Positions 43,769-56,421 are shown, counted from the first letter of the stretch. The stretch: 64,000 nt of DNA from Aphrocallistes beatrix (GCA_963281255.1 OY725498.1:3038001-3102000), one strand, 5' to 3'. Numbers and translations are program-made. Notes: a model not told the origin generated them from the sequence alone.

Positions 43769-44302
43769 CAAGCGCGCTTCGCTTGCTTGCGCTGCGCGGC
43801 TAGCGGACACTTTGTGTCCGCCAGAGGCTCCCTTCGGTCGCCTGGGAGTGACATTGGTTAATTATAAGGGATATATCATCTCTAAATATGTCCATCTTAG
43901 TTTTAAAATCGATATCACTCGAAAAATCACCAAATTTGTCATTTTAAAAATTTTGATGCGTAATGTTGACGTGATAACAGAGTGATGAGTCATCATTTTT
44001 TGATGATAGTTACATCATATGTGAAGCGTTTTAGTATACAGATTCTATTAAAATTTTAGCCTTCTATCTCCTATAATGGCTGAGTTGTCCCCGAATAACA
44101 GTGTTGCTTAACTTTTAAAAATGTGACAATGACGTCATAATTCCATGATGAGTGAACATTTTGCTCTGAACTCAGAACTTACTGGAGCCATAGCCAAAAT
44201 ACTCCCACATGCCAAAAATCAGCTTCTCCGCTCGGCAGTTTCTTCAATCAATTCGTTACAGATATATATATATACACATTAATCGAGTTTTAATAGTAAG
44301 GA
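43769..44302 (-). mobile_element. Non-autonomous Helitron H13, full length with empty-site partner
   Basis: 534 bp, minus orientation, intact ends (CAAGCGCGC at 43769, AGTAAGGA at 44302). It lies in the left arm of a foldback. The right arm (about 45690-45715) preserves the uninterrupted sequence. Comparing them places the insertion between A and T with no duplication, which is diagnostic of Helitrons. Confidence 0.92.
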
Positions 44303-45070
44303 TGATCATACCATCGTATAAAAAATTTCATTTGGTTTCCATATGCTCTCTTTGAGTTATTCACATTTTTGTACCTGTAAATGCTTTCTCTAAGGAACTC
44401 AAAATTTTATGCCTATGTAAATATACAAAATTGACTAGATCACTCTCAATTTCTACCATTTTGAAAATACTTTATGTACAACTTTTATGAAATTATATTA
44501 TGGCTTTATAGGAAATCGGCGATCGGTTATTAAATAAAATCAAATTTGAATGCATAGTTATTTCGGTTTTCAAGATATGACCTCAACTGATCGAAATGCG
44601 TTTCAATAGCAACGCTGGAATATAGCAATATTCCATGAAAAAATTTCAAATTTTTCGCATCAACGCATTCACAGCTCAGTTCTATGCGAGAAACCGTATA
44701 CTAGTAATAAAAACACTTAGAATTGCCCTTATTTGGCCTCGGGAAATCATCAAATTTGCCCCAAATAAAATCTAGAACGCAACCATATGATGACTAATCT
44801 AAATTTTAACAACAGATATGGATACTTTGACACTATATTTATATATGCTGGTAATACATTCGGATGCTCCATTCTGCATCGTTAATGATTTCAGGCAGAT
44901 CATGCACTTGTTCAACCATCTTTGACCGCATCCCTGGTCCATTTTTGAGATTTTGATTGCAGCTCTTATGTACAGAATGCTATGGTCGGCAAAAATATCG
45001 GATTGTTTAGCAATATTAGTCCTCCTAAATTGACTTTTCAACTCAAGTTACATTTATTGCATTCCAATTA

Positions 45071-45393
45071 CTCTAGGGGTCCGAATAAACGGGCCCCCCC
45101 TTATTAATTTTTGAAAAAGTTCCCAACCCCCGCCTATTTCAACCCCCCCCGTTTATTAAATTTTATACTAATTGAAACTTGAATTTTTACCAAACCATAG
45201 TTTCTGACTTGATGTTCTGAATCAGTTAGAATTCTAATGATTTTCTTATGACTTGCTATTTTTTAACCCCCGCTTATTCCGACCCCCCGCTTAATCCACC
45301 CCCCCCGCTTATTCCTTCCCCCTCGCTTATTAATTATTGAGAATCTTCCACCCCCCGTATATTCCAACCCCCCGTTTATTCGGACCCCTAGAG
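45071..45393. mobile_element. TA-flanked MITE with CCCCCGCTTATT repeats, 323 bp
   Basis: Ends CTCTAGGGGTCCGAATAAAC and complement, flanked by TA (45069-45070 and 45394-45395). Both flanks of the centre carry runs of ACCCCCCGCTTATTCC. A terminal-like block TTTAGGGGTCCGAATACATG also occurs at 12630 within the 12-kb foldback. Confidence 0.75.
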
Positions 45394-46124
45394 TATAATA
45401 AGGAACAACAGCATTGCACTGTTTTATGTTTAGTCTGTCTGCGGTCAAATATACAACATAATTTAATTCATGATGCACATATCAATTGCAGAATGTTGTA
45501 AGAATGAGTGATATTATTGAAGAAGACATAAAAGTATTTTCAAAATGGTAGAAATTGAAACTGGTCTAGACAATTTTATATAATTACAAATGTATAAAAT
45601 TTTGAGTTACATATACGTATAGAGCGTTTACAGGTACAAAAATGTGAATAACTCAAAGAGAGCATATGGAAACCAAATGAAATTTTTTACACAATGAATT
45701 ATGATTATAAATAGTAAATACCAAAAAATCAAACAGTTTCCAAAACGTCATAGTTCCGGTGCTGGTTTCAGCTCCAGTTTTCACTAATAAATGGAACACA
45801 AAACTTAATTTACTCATATTTTTCGAGTTCTTCATATGTAAAAACATAAGTATAGCAGTTTATGAAATAGTTTGATAAATATTTTTCGAGTTACTACTCG
45901 TGTTTAAAATGGGATAGTGATTTTGCCATTCTGAAATCCCTTGGTCAGACAGCAAAAATTCAAAATTTTGTGACGTTATAACTCAAAAACCACATCCCCG
46001 ATTGATCTGAAATTTTCACAAAAGTAAAGAAATGTTGACTGTGCACATCTACACCATAAAAAGATCCTACATGCGAAATTTGGTTAAAATCGGACTTTTA
46101 GATTTCGCACTAGCGCGCGTACGG

Positions 46125-46896
46125 ACATACATACATACATACATACATACATACATACATACATACATACATACATACATACATACATACATACATACAT
46201 ACATACATACATACATACATACATACATACATACATACATACATACATACATACATACATACATACATACATACATACATACATACATACATACATACAT
46301 ACATACATACATACATACATACATACATACATACATACATACATACATACATACATACATACATACATACATACATACATACATACATACATACATACAT
46401 ACATACATACATACATACATACATACATACATACATACATACATACATACATACATACATACATACATACATACATACATACATACATACATACATACAT
46501 ACATACATACATACATACATACATACATACATACATACATACATACATACATACATACATACATACATACATACATACATACATACATACATACATACAT
46601 ACATACATACATACATACATACATACATACATACATACATACATACATACATACATACATACATACATACATACATACATACATACATACATACATACAT
46701 ACATACATACATACATACATACATACATACATACTACATACATACATACATACATACATACATACATACATACATACATACATACATACATACATACATA
46801 CATACATACATACATACATACATACATACATACATACATACATACATACATACATACATACATACATACATACATACATACTACATACATACATAC
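46125..46896. repeat. (ACAT)n tetranucleotide array, about 770 bp
   Basis: Nearly perfect tandem ACAT/CATA with two single-base slips near 46734 and 46881. It ends in GGACGGACGAGATACTCCGT. Very long frames on both strands are a by-product of the 4-bp period. Confidence 0.95.
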
Positions 46897-47400
46897 GGAC
46901 GGACGAGATACTCCGTCCATGCCATAAGGGCATCTCTCTATAGGAGCTGCACTAAAAATGGATTGATGCGGCGTAAAGTGCCACTTCTTGATAGTTTTAA
47001 GACTTCAGTTTAGGATTTTTTTCTCTTATGAGCCTACTTAAGGACTTTTGATGTAGATTTCAAAAATGAATTAATTATTGATCAAATTGTATACCGAAAT
47101 TTCATTACACTGCAATTTTTGTAAAACATTTGGTCTCAAGCATTACTTACTAAATTGTTTGTCCCATTGTTCACTTCACAATCGTGAACAATCAATTTTT
47201 TGATATTACTAGAGAACGAAAACTAAAAAGAAAATGTAAAGTTTATAGGAGAAATTAAAAATGCATTAATTGCTAGTTGATTTTGCTGAAAATACAGTAG
47301 GAAATGCTACATTCGTTTCTGAATTTATAGGTAGATATTGAATCATATTCATTAATAGCTATCGATAATAGATTTTTATTAAAATAAATTATGCTGCATA
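46897..47400. other. No recognisable feature
   Basis: AT-rich spacer between the tetranucleotide array and Helitron H14. Confidence 0.5.
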
Positions 47401-48451
47401 TCCTTACTATTAAAACTCGATTAATCTATATATATATATATACTCATAACCGACGATGCCGGGTAGAGCCGGGTAAAGCCGGGTAGCCCCTTAGAGCCGC
47501 CTGGTACATGCCGGGTAGCCGGGTGGGTCCGACACCTATGCTCAGAAATCAACTTGAATAGCAGTTTATAGTGTTAAAACTGTCAATTTGTATAATGGGT
47601 GAGTTTAAACAATATCTAGTGCCCGGAACTTAGAGGTTATCAAAATTTGAGTTCCGGATAAGAGAGGTGATTGTAAAATAGATATTCAATAAAGGAAAAT
47701 AAACTATTCCATTGCGATTGATTAATACATTTCAAGCAGCATTTACCCCTGAATATACTAGATGTTACAATTATCTTCCAAATTCATTATCAAAGTTCAT
47801 TAAATAATATTACATGATAATGATTGCTGGAATTGTATTTAATAATTGACTTGAAAATAGGACAATGCATATTGACTAAATGTCGAAAGGGCTGCCCGGT
47901 TGAGAGAGGTGGCCGGATATCGGAGGTCCTGATAAGAGAGGTTCGAGTGTATATACTATCTGTAAAGAATTGATTGAAGAAACTGCCGGGCGCAGAAAGC
48001 AGATTTGCATGTGGGTGTCTTTTGGCTATGGCTCCACTAGGTTCTGAGCTCAGACCAAAATGTCGACTCATCATGGAATTATGAAGTCATCGTCGCCTTT
48101 TTATAATTAGAAATTTCAGTTTTTCGACTATAACTCAGCCATTTAAGGTGATAGAAGGTTGAGATTTTAATAGAATGTGTATATTAATATCCTTCACATA
48201 TAGTGCAAAATCATCAAAAAATGATTACTAATCACTTTGTTATGACGTCATCATTACACATCAAAATGTTAAAAATTGACAAATTAGGCGATTTTTCGTG
48301 CGATATCAATTACAACTGTAGCACAGACGTATTTCGAGATGTTATCTCCCTTATAATTAATCAATGTGACCCTACTAGGCGCCCGTAAGGCGCCTCCGGC
48401 GGACACAAAGTGTCCGCCAGCCGCGCTGCACAATCAAGCGAAGCGCACTTG
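47401..48451 (+). mobile_element. Non-autonomous Helitron H14 carrying a pogo MITE
   Basis: TCCTTACTATTAAAACTC at 47401 after host A, 3' end GCGCACTTG at 48451 before host T. The microsatellite is enlarged by a GCCGGGTAG-rich segment (47455-47530) and the pogo/Tigger MITE. Confidence 0.85.
47530..47953. mobile_element. pogo/Tigger-type MITE, copy 2
   Basis: Inverted copy of 4464-5040, ending GGTTCGAGTG before TA at 47952-47955. It lacks the 156-bp hAT MITE present in copy 1 and so shows that insertion's empty site. Its left terminus is not typical and has fused with the GCCGGGTAG segment. Confidence 0.75.
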
Positions 48452-48586
48452 TTATATATTTAAATCAGAACATTTAAAATGTGTTAAATAATACATTAGT
48501 ACTTATATAATGTTAAATTATGTATATAATTGCAATTGATAAATAAAGTTGAAATTGTTCCGATGGTATAATACAAGTAATTTATA

Positions 48587-48885
48587 CAAACGCGCTTCGC
48601 TTGCATGCTCTGCGCGGCGGGCGCCCTTTGAGAGCCTAATCTCACATTGATTAATTATGAAGATGATAACATTTCTCAGTATGTATGTCTTACTGTAATA
48701 ATTGATATCATTCGAAAAATCCCTAAATTGTCGAAATTTCTGCTTTTTATGAGTAAAGATAACGTCATAACAGAGTGATGAGTAATCAGTCTTTAATTAT
48801 AGTTGTACCATATTTGAAAAATCTTAATATACACATTCTATTGATATTTCAGCCTTCTATCACATAAAATGGTTGAGTTCTAGGA
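48587..48885 (-). mobile_element. Non-autonomous Helitron H15, 3' half
   Basis: Minus-orientation fragment beginning CAAACGCGCTTCGCTTGC and losing similarity after TGGTTGAGTTCTAGG. The GC-rich arm region is shortened. Confidence 0.7.
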
Positions 48886-49010
48886 AATCCTAAACTCTAC
48901 AGACGCATCATCTGGAGAATTAGTAGTTGCAGCTTTAATTACTTTTGCTTAAAAGAGGACATTAATATATTTAAAGTCATTATGGCTTCCTCCTGGATAT
49001 TTAAGTTTAA

Positions 49011-50723
49011 GGGTATCGAAAAACTTTACCTGACATAAAAAAATCGGCTTATTTATTTTGATTTTTATGAGTTAAACCCTAAATTTTAGCGTTACTAAAA
49101 ATTTTTTGGAGGTTTTTGAAGCATTCATCAATTAGTTTTTAACTTATTTGATATTACTTTAATGGCATGGACTTTAACATTGTTTTGGCGCCTTTGGAGA
49201 TTATACAACACAAAGATTTAGAAGAAAGGTTAAATAAAATCAAATCAAAATAGCTCTATAAGGGAGTTCATTTATATGTATCAATGCTCGGGAAATCGCC
49301 TATTTGATCAAATATTTAGGATCATTGGATCAGAAATAAGATTCTGATCATTTCAAAAAAGATTTATTCGGATCCGACCATTTATTCGTGAGATATCGCT
49401 TATTATAAGTAAAGTTCGGGCATAATATCACTCTATGGTCCCGAAAGAGGCCGATATCTTATCTTAAAAACTATTGAAGATATATAATCTATTATATTCT
49501 TAAATGAAAGGATATATGCGAAAATATATAGGATCCTCAAACATCCCATTGTCAAAAAACAAATATTTTTCGACTTATCATTGACTTGATTGTAATACAA
49601 ACTATATGGATAATTTATAACTTAAATATTTTAGAAAATGGCGAATTTAATCATGAAATATGTATCCAAATGCGGCTATTATGCTAAATAATGAACGCAA
49701 TTGACGTTAAAAATGTCATACAGAAAAATTCAAATTCTTAGTTCTCACTTCCTAATATACTTTTTATGAGGGTACATATATGATTCATTGATATTAATTG
49801 AAGTACATCCTATGGAATGTTTAGTTTTAGATTTTAGTCATATGATGACGTAACATTTTTCGAAATCCTAACTTGGAAACTAAAAGTCGTAGACTTTGAT
49901 AGAACTTCCTAATATACCATTTGGAAGCTCTTATTTCATTCTAAACTGATGGATTATACTTCGTAGAGCTATTAATATGAATTATTATTCACAATTATCT
50001 CAAAATATCTCAAGGAAATTTATGGACTTTCAGTGTACTTTTGCTATTTTACGAAAATATGTGCTTCGAATATACCTAAATCAACAGTATAAATGCGAAT
50101 AAATGCCTGTGAATGCTTTTGTTAATTTTTAATAACTCATTTAACATTCTTCTTACCATCCAAACTTAAAATCTCTATATCTCGGGATAAAAAATAAAAA
50201 ATCTTAAGTCAAAATCGGTTTGAGAGAGGTTTGAAAATTTCACCAGTTGTTCCTTATCATTAGGCGATGAACATAGGATCACTCGATTTCCTATATCTTA
50301 TAACCTTGTGATTTTATTCCTGATTTACCAAAAAAACACGTTTTCGCCGTTTTTTTAGCACTTCTTTTTCAGATACAACAAAATTTACAGTTTTTGTCAT
50401 TTTACCTTTCTGTTGGTCCTGATGTGGCAAATATGATAGACCATCTATGATTCGGTTTTAGAAGCATTTGTTTCCTTGGTATGTCCTAAATAAATTTTTT
50501 GAGCGGCCGGATTTCTACCATTAAGTTGTGCTAGCGACAAACGAAAAAAACCGACTTTGAGACATTTCAAAGTATTTCAAAAACTAAAAATTATAATCAA
50601 AAACGGTTTGGAAAGTGCAAGTATTTCTAGACGGAGATACCTGCCAACGCTTAACATCTCTTATAGCTCTACTTTCATCGTATGCTGTAAGCCAAATCAT
50701 GTGTTTTTTCGCGGGCGGTATCC
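49011..50723. mobile_element. TTAA-flanked non-coding element, left copy
   Basis: About 1.7 kb, inverted relative to 53047-54943 and similar along nearly its whole length. The right end GGGCGGTATCC is followed by TTAA (50724-50727). The left end after TTAA (49007-49010) reads GGGTATCG and appears to have lost about 100 bp against the other copy. No coding frames. Confidence 0.7.
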
Positions 50724-50766
50724 TTAATGAGGAATTTTATGTACATAAATAAAATGACCTTATCAC

Positions 50767-51069
50767 ATTTGTACTAAGTAGATGAAATTCTAGAGAAACC
50801 ATTTCTTACTGCAATGAAAAGATCTGGTGTAATGGAAAATGTTGCCCGATAAAAGAAGTGTTCATACAAGACGTGCTCCAGCCCATACCGCGAAAAGCAC
50901 TCAAGAATGGTGCAGACATCGGTTAAACGCTTTTTGGGAGAAACAGCAGTGGTCGGGGAATTCCCCCGATCTCAATCCTATTGAGAATCAGCGGTCGATA
51001 ACATTAACATTGGTCTCCAGGAAAGTTACTAAGGTATACTTGTTTGTCTCCCTCATGCTACTGCCTTGA
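50767..51069 (+). pseudogene. Tc1-like transposase C-terminal fragment
   Basis: Shows RRAPAHTAKSTQEWCRHRLN and WSGNSPDLNPIENQRS, the second and third catalytic blocks of Tc1-like transposases. The Asp before GAPAHT is changed (TRRAPAHT) and the upstream half is absent, so it is inactive. Confidence 0.75.
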
Positions 51070-51667
51070 TGTGCGAGAGCGAATGGGACCAACGAGAGTT
51101 CACAACTACGAGGTTACTTCATGTTGATCTATTTAACATTGGCACGAATAAAAGTCATCTAAATAAGTCCTTATAAGCAGCAACAATGACAAGTTTCTCA
51201 TTTGATGGCTACACTTGGATTCTTCATGACATGGTCTCGAAGGTCTTATCCTAAGGTTCTCAACTTCTGAAAGCGATTCATGACGGTATAAACTGTGCTA
51301 AAATCTGTGGTAGAACAGTTTATCATAAGACAATATCCAATGTTGCTAGAACATGGCATTTGGGTACAAAATAGAGTTTAAAACCACTCCAGCTTGGAAT
51401 AGGCCGATTTTGAATAACATATTTTCCGCCATCAATAGTTTTAATGGATTCAACCGAAGAATAGCCCATATAATATTATTGTCAATAACTGTGGAATATA
51501 TAACGCAACTGTCATTAAACCACTTTTTATTAACCATGCTGATATAATTCGTAACTGAGGTCTTCGGTCATATATTGAACATTCCTACATCTCGTACAAA
51601 CTAAGAGATATTTGTAAGTATCGTATTCCTGCAGCACAGTTTGCGACAGCAGTTATGTTTGTACTAG

Positions 51668-51965
51668 TCAAAATTGTCGCCGCTTGTATACAATCATAGC
51701 TTTTAGATTAGTTGTATTCCTTCCTTCTAGAATCTCTTCGTTCAAGTCGTTGAAGTGAGTACCAATCTGCACAAAAATCCCAGTGGATATATCTGATGGT
51801 TTGACTTTTCCACACTTCTCTGCCTTTGCCAGAACATCGATGGTGAGACTAGTATCAATTACATACAATTCATCATATGACAAACAATGTCCCAGTCGAT
51901 TGAATTGATCAGTAATTTGGATTTTACATTTTCCCTTAAGGTCTGATGCTTTAAATTCGATTGGT
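51668..51965 (-). pseudogene. Fragment of a dispersed uncharacterised protein
   Basis: The minus-strand frame includes ITDQFNRLGHCLSYDELYVI, a lysine-rich stretch, and DLNEEILEGRNTTNLKAMIV. LGHCxSYDE and the EExLxGxNTT pattern recall a repetitive protein family common in invertebrate genomes (from memory, no search). The cysteine-rich fragment at 19903-20091 may be the C-terminal part of the same family. No promoter or partner exon is seen. Confidence 0.35.
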
Positions 51966-52155
51966 TGACGTAAGAAGGAAAATATATCTTATGGTAATTG
52001 GCCTCAGCCACTATTTAGACCATCATTAATCATTCAAGAATGCACAGCATATTTTCATCACCCTTGCTCACAGCCGCATTTCTGATCGTCAAAAGGTTCA
52101 CAATTTAACACAATACTCATGTTTTCTATTTTTTATGCCATTTTGAGCAAATAAA

Positions 52156-52311
52156 TCATTTTAACCGAGATGTTCTTCTTGCACAGTAAACACAATTCTC
52201 ATCTATAAATTGTTCGTGTTGGTTGCTAAAATGTTCGTGTTGACAGGATATTTGTTTACAGTGTACGTGGAATAACAAGACGAGTGCCACAGTATATCTA
52301 AACAATTTCAT
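52156..52311 (-). CDS. Small ORF with signal-peptide-like start and CVYC motif
   Basis: 51 codons: MKLFRYTVALVLLFHVHC (charged start, hydrophobic core, Ala/His/Cys region), then a His-rich stretch (HEHFSNQHEQF) and CVYCARRTSRLK. Read alone it resembles a tiny secreted peptide. The CVYC tail resembles 20112-20235 and may be a piggyBac C-terminal relic, in which case the hydrophobic start is accidental. Confidence 0.25.
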   Translation of the reverse strand: MKLFRYTVALVLLFHVHCKQISCQHEHFSNQHEQFIDENCVYCARRTSRLK

Positions 52312-52934
52312 GATGTCGATCTTCCTGACGAATTGTGCATATTTTAAACATCGACAATATAAGTCTCTTTGTCCAGGTAGAATGGAAATATTGAGAGAAT
52401 TAGAAGATTTATAGCATTTTATTGACTCTGCATAGGGACTAACAATGTAAATACATTTAGTAAGTCTGATAATGTCAAGCAATTAGGAGTTATTAACAAT
52501 ATAACCATTATAGAAAGGTGTGAAAACCCCAAACGCTCACAAAATACATTTATTTAGGCATGTCATTATGATCAATGGAACCTCTAATACGTGATTTTCT
52601 TATCCGACAGTTTAACACATTATTTTGGAATAGATAACGATTAGACAGTATTAAGTGAATAACTAAATTGTCTGGAAAATGCATTATTTCTATATTTGAA
52701 ATAGAAATCAATACTTAAATCTTCGAAAATGACCATAATTATTTCTACTAATTATCGTTTAAAATCAATATCACATTTATAAATTCTACGTCTCGATCAC
52801 ACACTAGAGTGCACATAGAGGGTTGTTGTTAAATGGTGCATTGCGGGACCTTATAGGTCACTAACTCAATACTGATGACACATTTCAACTCTACGAACAA
52901 GCTGAAGTTATCCAAGAGTACATTTTCCTGCAGA

Positions 52935-53010
52935 ATGTAGCTTCCAACTTTTACTGTGATTATGGTTGAAGATGAAACCTATTTTAATTATTCTGATTTT
53001 TTCTATCAAT
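52935..53010 (+). pseudogene. Tc1/mariner first-catalytic-block fragment
   Basis: Plus-strand reading VIMVEDETYFNYSDF resembles the VxMDDETYF block of DDE_3-type transposases. It stops just before the TTAA-flanked element at 53047. Confidence 0.45.
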
Positions 53011-53046
53011 TCCTAACAAAATGATCTGATCAACTACTAGATTTAA

Positions 53047-54943
53047 GGATACCGCCCTCGAAAAAACATATGATTTGGCTTACAGCATACGATGAAAGTA
53101 GAGCCATAAGAGACGTTAAGCGTGGGGAGGTATCTCCATCAGGAAATACAGGCACATTCCAAACCGCTTTTGATTCTTATTTCTAGTTTTTGAGATACAG
53201 TGTCTCAAAGTCTGTTTTTTTCGTTTTCCGCTAGCACATCTTAATGGTAGAAATTCGGGCACTCAAGGAATTGTTTAGGACATACCAAGGAATCAAATGC
53301 TTCCAAAATCGAATCATAGATAGTCTACCATATTTGCAACTTCATAGGACCAGAAGAAAGTTAAAATGACAAAAATTGCAAATTTGATCGGTGTCCGAAA
53401 AAAAGGGCCAAAAAACGGCGAAAATAGTCTTTTTTTTGGGAATCAGGAATAAAATCACCAAGTTAGAAGATATCGAAAAAATGGTGGTCCTACGTTCATC
53501 GCCAAATAATATGGAACAAATTTTGAAATTTTCAAACCGCAATCTCAAACCAATTTTGAGTTAAAATTCTGTAAAGATGGTCAATTTTGAAATATTCAAG
53601 TCCCGAGATATAGAGATTTTAAGTTTAGATGTTAAGAAGAATGTAGACTGAGCTATTAATAATGAACAAAAGCATTCACAGACATTTAATCTCATTTATA
53701 CTGCTGATTTAGGTATATTTGAACCAAAAATTAAAAAAAAATAGCAAAAGTACCCTAAAATTCCACAAATTTCATTGAGGCCCCTAACCCCGAATGTTTT
53801 GGGATAATTGTTAATAATAATTCATATTCCTAGCACTACGAAGTATAATCTATCAGTTTAGAATGGTTAAAGAGCTTCCGAAAAGTATATTAGGAAGTTA
53901 GAGCGAAAGTCTACGACTTTAGTTTCCAAGTTAGGATTTTCGAAAAATGCTACGTCATCATATGACAAAATATAAAACTTAACAATCCATAGGGTGTAGT
54001 GCAATTATTATCAAAGAATCATATATGTGCACTGATAAAAAGTATATTAGGAAGTGAGAACTAAGAATTTGGCCTTATATTAACAGAGATAGAGAGATAT
54101 CTCTTTTTGGACCCTAAATGGGGGTCTTTGACCGAATCTGCGAAGTCCAAAGCCAGAACATTCAAAATAATTATCAAAAGTTCTCCAATTTTTCTGTACA
54201 CATTATTAACGACAATTGTATTCATTATTTCGCATAATAGCCAAATTTTGATACATATTTAAAGATAAGATTCGCCATTTTCTAATATATTCAAAGTTCT
54301 CCATAGAATTTGTATTACAATTAAATCAATGAAAAGTCGAGAATTATTTATTTTTTGACAAAGGAATGTTCGAGGAACCTATATATTTTCGCATATATCC
54401 TTTTAGTTAAGAATATAATAGATTATATATCTCCAATAGTTTTTAAGATATGACATCGCCCTCTTTCGGGACCATAGAGAGATATTATGCCCGAACTTTA
54501 CCTATAATAAGCGATATCTCATGAACAAAAGGTCGGATCCGAACAAATTTTTTTTTGAAACGATCAGAATTTTATTTCTGACCCAGTGATCGCTAAATAT
54601 CTAAGATCAAACTTGTGATTTCCCGAGCATTATATAAATGAACTCCCTTATAGAACTATTTTGTCTGGATTTTATTTGCCCATTCTTTTAAATCTTTGTG
54701 TTATATAATCTCCAAAGGTGCTAAAACAATGTCAAGGTCCATATCATTAAAAATATATCAACAAGTTAAACACTAATTGGTAAATGAGTCAAAAACCTCC
54801 AATAATTTTTAATTTCTATTAACGCTAAACTTTGGGGGTTAACTCACAAAAATCAAAATAAATACCGTCCAAATAGTGTTATCAGATGGTAGACCGATCA
54901 GTAATACAATGAAATTAGCAATAAAAAATCTAGGGCGGTATCC
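53047..54943. mobile_element. TTAA-flanked non-coding element, right copy, 1897 bp
   Basis: Termini GGATACCGCCCT and AGGGCGGTATCC, flanked on both sides by TTAA (53043-53046 and 54944-54947), the target of piggyBac-type elements. No ORF beyond about 68 codons. Inverted relative to the copy at 49011-50723. Confidence 0.75.
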
Positions 54944-55434
54944 TTAACAAAAGAACCCACTAAGCATTACTCACCATCAAGATATCACGTTAACTTGATT
55001 CATCAATAGTTAAAATAATTATCTATATAATTATATCTCGTATATATAAATACATTCTCTACATGATAATTCAATTTAGATGAAAAGTATATATAATGGT
55101 TTACTTTTATCATTAATTCAATCTCCATATACAGTATATACATTAGTGAAAGTATTCATTTTACAGTCCGGTGTCTCAAATTCGTTGTTTACTCGAGGCA
55201 CTCACAGGGCACCCCTACGGATATAAATAGGAAATTACTCTGACGTCATAGTCAAATCAAAGTTTTCTAACAATCTTGCAAGCGTCAAACTCTTCGAAGC
55301 AAATGATAACCTGCTATGTTAATAAGAAAATTAATTCGAACGAATCGAAAAAATTGCGAATAACATTGATATTAAAAATCTAATCTACTTTGATATAGAT
55401 AAATAATCGCTTCAAAACTAGCTATTTCCTACTA

Positions 55435-56186
55435 CTTAGGTCATTTCATAAGTACTGAGCCGTGATCTGTATTCAGAAGTTAGTGAAAATATACTATTTT
55501 CGATTTGTCCATTGTATAGCTCAGGGGATCTACTTTCAATTTGCATATAGGATTGTTGTGATATAACAATTATGGTGATTGTTACGTTCGATTTATATAC
55601 ATGGTTTAGGTGACTGTTGAAAAATTGGAATCTCCCCATTGAAAATGGCTTAAAAATGAATTTGGCGATATTTTTTGAATTCGAGGAATAAGACAATTAC
55701 AAGGTCAAATAATTAAGAACATATGCGTGATGAGGTAAACGGGAGGTGTTCAGTACAATAACCTGTGATAAAAAGTAATTATGCAACTTTAAGTGGATTT
55801 TTCCCAATTTTCTCCCCCTAAAAATAGGACAAAATTGGTAGTATACCATTTCATAAACAATTTATCCCCAGCCTAAAACCATTATGCAACAAATAAATAA
55901 ATATTTATGCTGTTTTTATATATGTAGAATTTAATGGAAGGATCAGTTTTATTCTAATTTGCTTAGAAATGAAATACAGCCTTTGGAAACTCAAAAATAA
56001 CGTTTGAAGGCAGTATCCTAAACTGATGTACTTAAATCGGATGTAGGAACCACAATAATTATCCTATCACAGTAATGCTGTATGCAAATTGAAAGCTGAT
56101 CCCCTGAGCTATACAATGGACAAATCTAAAATTGGATAATTATACTAACTTCTGACTACAGATGAGTACTAATGAAATGACCTAAG
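55435..56186. mobile_element. mariner-type MITE, 752 bp
   Basis: Inverted repeats of about 120 bp starting CTTAGGTCATTTCAT and ending with the complement, flanked by TA (55433-55434 and 56187-56188). CCTGAGCTATACAATGGACA and its complement mark the inner arms. No transposase. Confidence 0.8.
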
Positions 56187-56421
56187 TAACTGCATATTAA
56201 ACATCAATAGCACCAATCTAAATTTCAAAAATTCTAAAAGAAAGTGAAATGTGCATACGAAAGGCAAAATGAGATAATTACATCTCGTAGTGTTTAGACT
56301 TTGAATTAGATAAAACGTATAATTACACTCAAAATATCAAGATATAAATCTAGTATGTTCAAGTATGCCTAAATCTTTTCGCTATTGCTCTGATAACAGT
56401 GCACAAAAAGTAAATACTTAC

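Larger units (their letters stand above)
43589..45869. mobile_element. Large foldback element interrupted by a Helitron and a MITE
   Basis: The left arm 43589-44476 (excluding Helitron H13) is the inverted counterpart of 45527-45869, for example CATAAACTGCAATACTTATG against its complement near 45850, and TTTGGTTTCCATATGCTCTC near 44330 against 45660. The middle (44490-45530) contains a half-copy of the palindrome at 57118-58156 and the MITE at 45071-45393. Confidence 0.7.

Noticed and set aside
45071..45393. G-quadruplex or telomere-like C-rich tract
   Set aside because: The CCCCCC runs belong to repeated ACCCCCCGCTTATTCC units inside a TA-flanked MITE; no telomeric repeat is present.
46032..46943. 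Very long ORFs encoding HTYI, MYVC-type repeats on both strands
   Set aside because: They are translations of a perfect (ACAT)n array; a 4-bp period without stops is open in several frames. Same for 60832-61472.
52156..52311. Toxin-like secreted peptide
   Set aside because: Only two cysteines follow the hydrophobic start in a motif also found in a transposon-like fragment; no prepropeptide or cysteine framework.
55160..55260. Minus-strand NNEFETPDCKMNTF stretch as the next exon of the phosphatase
   Set aside because: The acceptor phase does not fit the phase-0 donor at 56421, and no catalytic motif follows.
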